Part shown: piece by piece, positions 63,843 through 64,000 of the stretch
How positions within the stretch are numbered: position 1 is the stretch's first letter
Layout: the number at the start of each line of letters is the position of its first letter
Assembly: GCA_031761405.1 (NCBI GenBank)
Contig: JASEVX010000007.1
Span: 61,763,062-61,827,061, forward strand
Length of the DNA: 64,000 bases
Origin: Serripes groenlandicus
Taxonomy: Eukaryota; Mollusca; Bivalvia; Cardiida; Cardiidae
Reading direction: 5' to 3'
The notes under the pieces: model-generated
Told to the model about the DNA's origin: nothing
The model's database searches: none
Seen by the model: only the letters and a program-made list of their open reading frames with translations
Position numbers and translations under genes: made by a program

Positions 63843-64000
63843 TTAACCCTTTCCCTCATATAGACGCTATCTGACGCCTCTGCAGCAGACGGCTTTTTGA
63901 AAACATAGTGACAAAAGAAGAAATTGCTCAAAACGAGCAATTTCTCCTTTTGCCACAATGTTTTCCACTTTTAGTCATAGGTTATCCATTCAATTATGGA
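63843..64000 (+). mobile_element. Family A1 MITE, consensus-like, cut by the window end
   Basis: TTAACCCTTTCCCTCATATA at 63,843. The central hairpin GAAATTGCTCAAAACGAGCA is intact, and the sequence runs to the window edge inside CAATTATGGA. It is one of the best preserved copies and probably young. Confidence 0.92.

Overview
The window is eukaryotic, AT-rich and dominated by interspersed repeats. It holds two spliced protein genes plus one dead retrotransposon. The repeat families (tRNA-derived SINEs ending in a CGGCGTTAAACCCCAA-type tail, palindromic MITEs, and elements opening with TTTTTAGCTC and closing with CTCTTGTTT) resemble what is known from bivalve mollusc genomes. A heterodont bivalve is my best guess. 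This is inference from repeat style, not a database match.

Layout. 1-14.9 kb is intergenic: SINEs, a TTAA-flanked MITE family (called A here), a palindromic GC-richer MITE family (B), and a repeat-poor tract at 12.7-14.9 kb. A PIM-family serine/threonine kinase lies on the minus strand at 14,910-16,751, with five coding exons that join in phase to 321 residues. 17-25 kb is mostly unassigned DNA with a decayed LINE at 22.15-23.2 kb. 25-32.3 kb is repeat-dense: hAT-like foldback MITEs (C), a tandem segmental duplication, and a CCGG-rich inverted-repeat element. 32.7-34.5 kb is a 40-bp minisatellite, and 35.4-36.24 kb is a tetranucleotide block. From 36,346 to the window end runs a MAN1/LEMD3-like inner nuclear membrane gene on the plus strand. 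Thirteen exons were assembled by hand with all intron phases agreeing; the last exon or exons lie beyond the window.

The MAN1 introns are packed with elements, several placed within about 30 bases of splice sites. Intron 5 holds a four-level nest: a family A MITE split by a 4.35-kb tandem-repeat element (D), itself split by a 1.73-kb hAT-like element with a 5-bp target duplication, itself carrying another family A MITE. Families D, E, F and H share an architecture (subterminal inverted repeats, 143-175 bp central tandem repeats, a stem-loop near the 3' end, insertion in T runs) that fits Helentron-associated (HINE/DINE-like) elements.

The two genes have no evident functional link: one is a cytosolic or nuclear survival kinase, the other a nuclear-envelope SMAD-regulating protein. 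I found no CRISPR array, operon, virus or new defence system. The unusual material is the density, nesting and splice-site proximity of the repeats.
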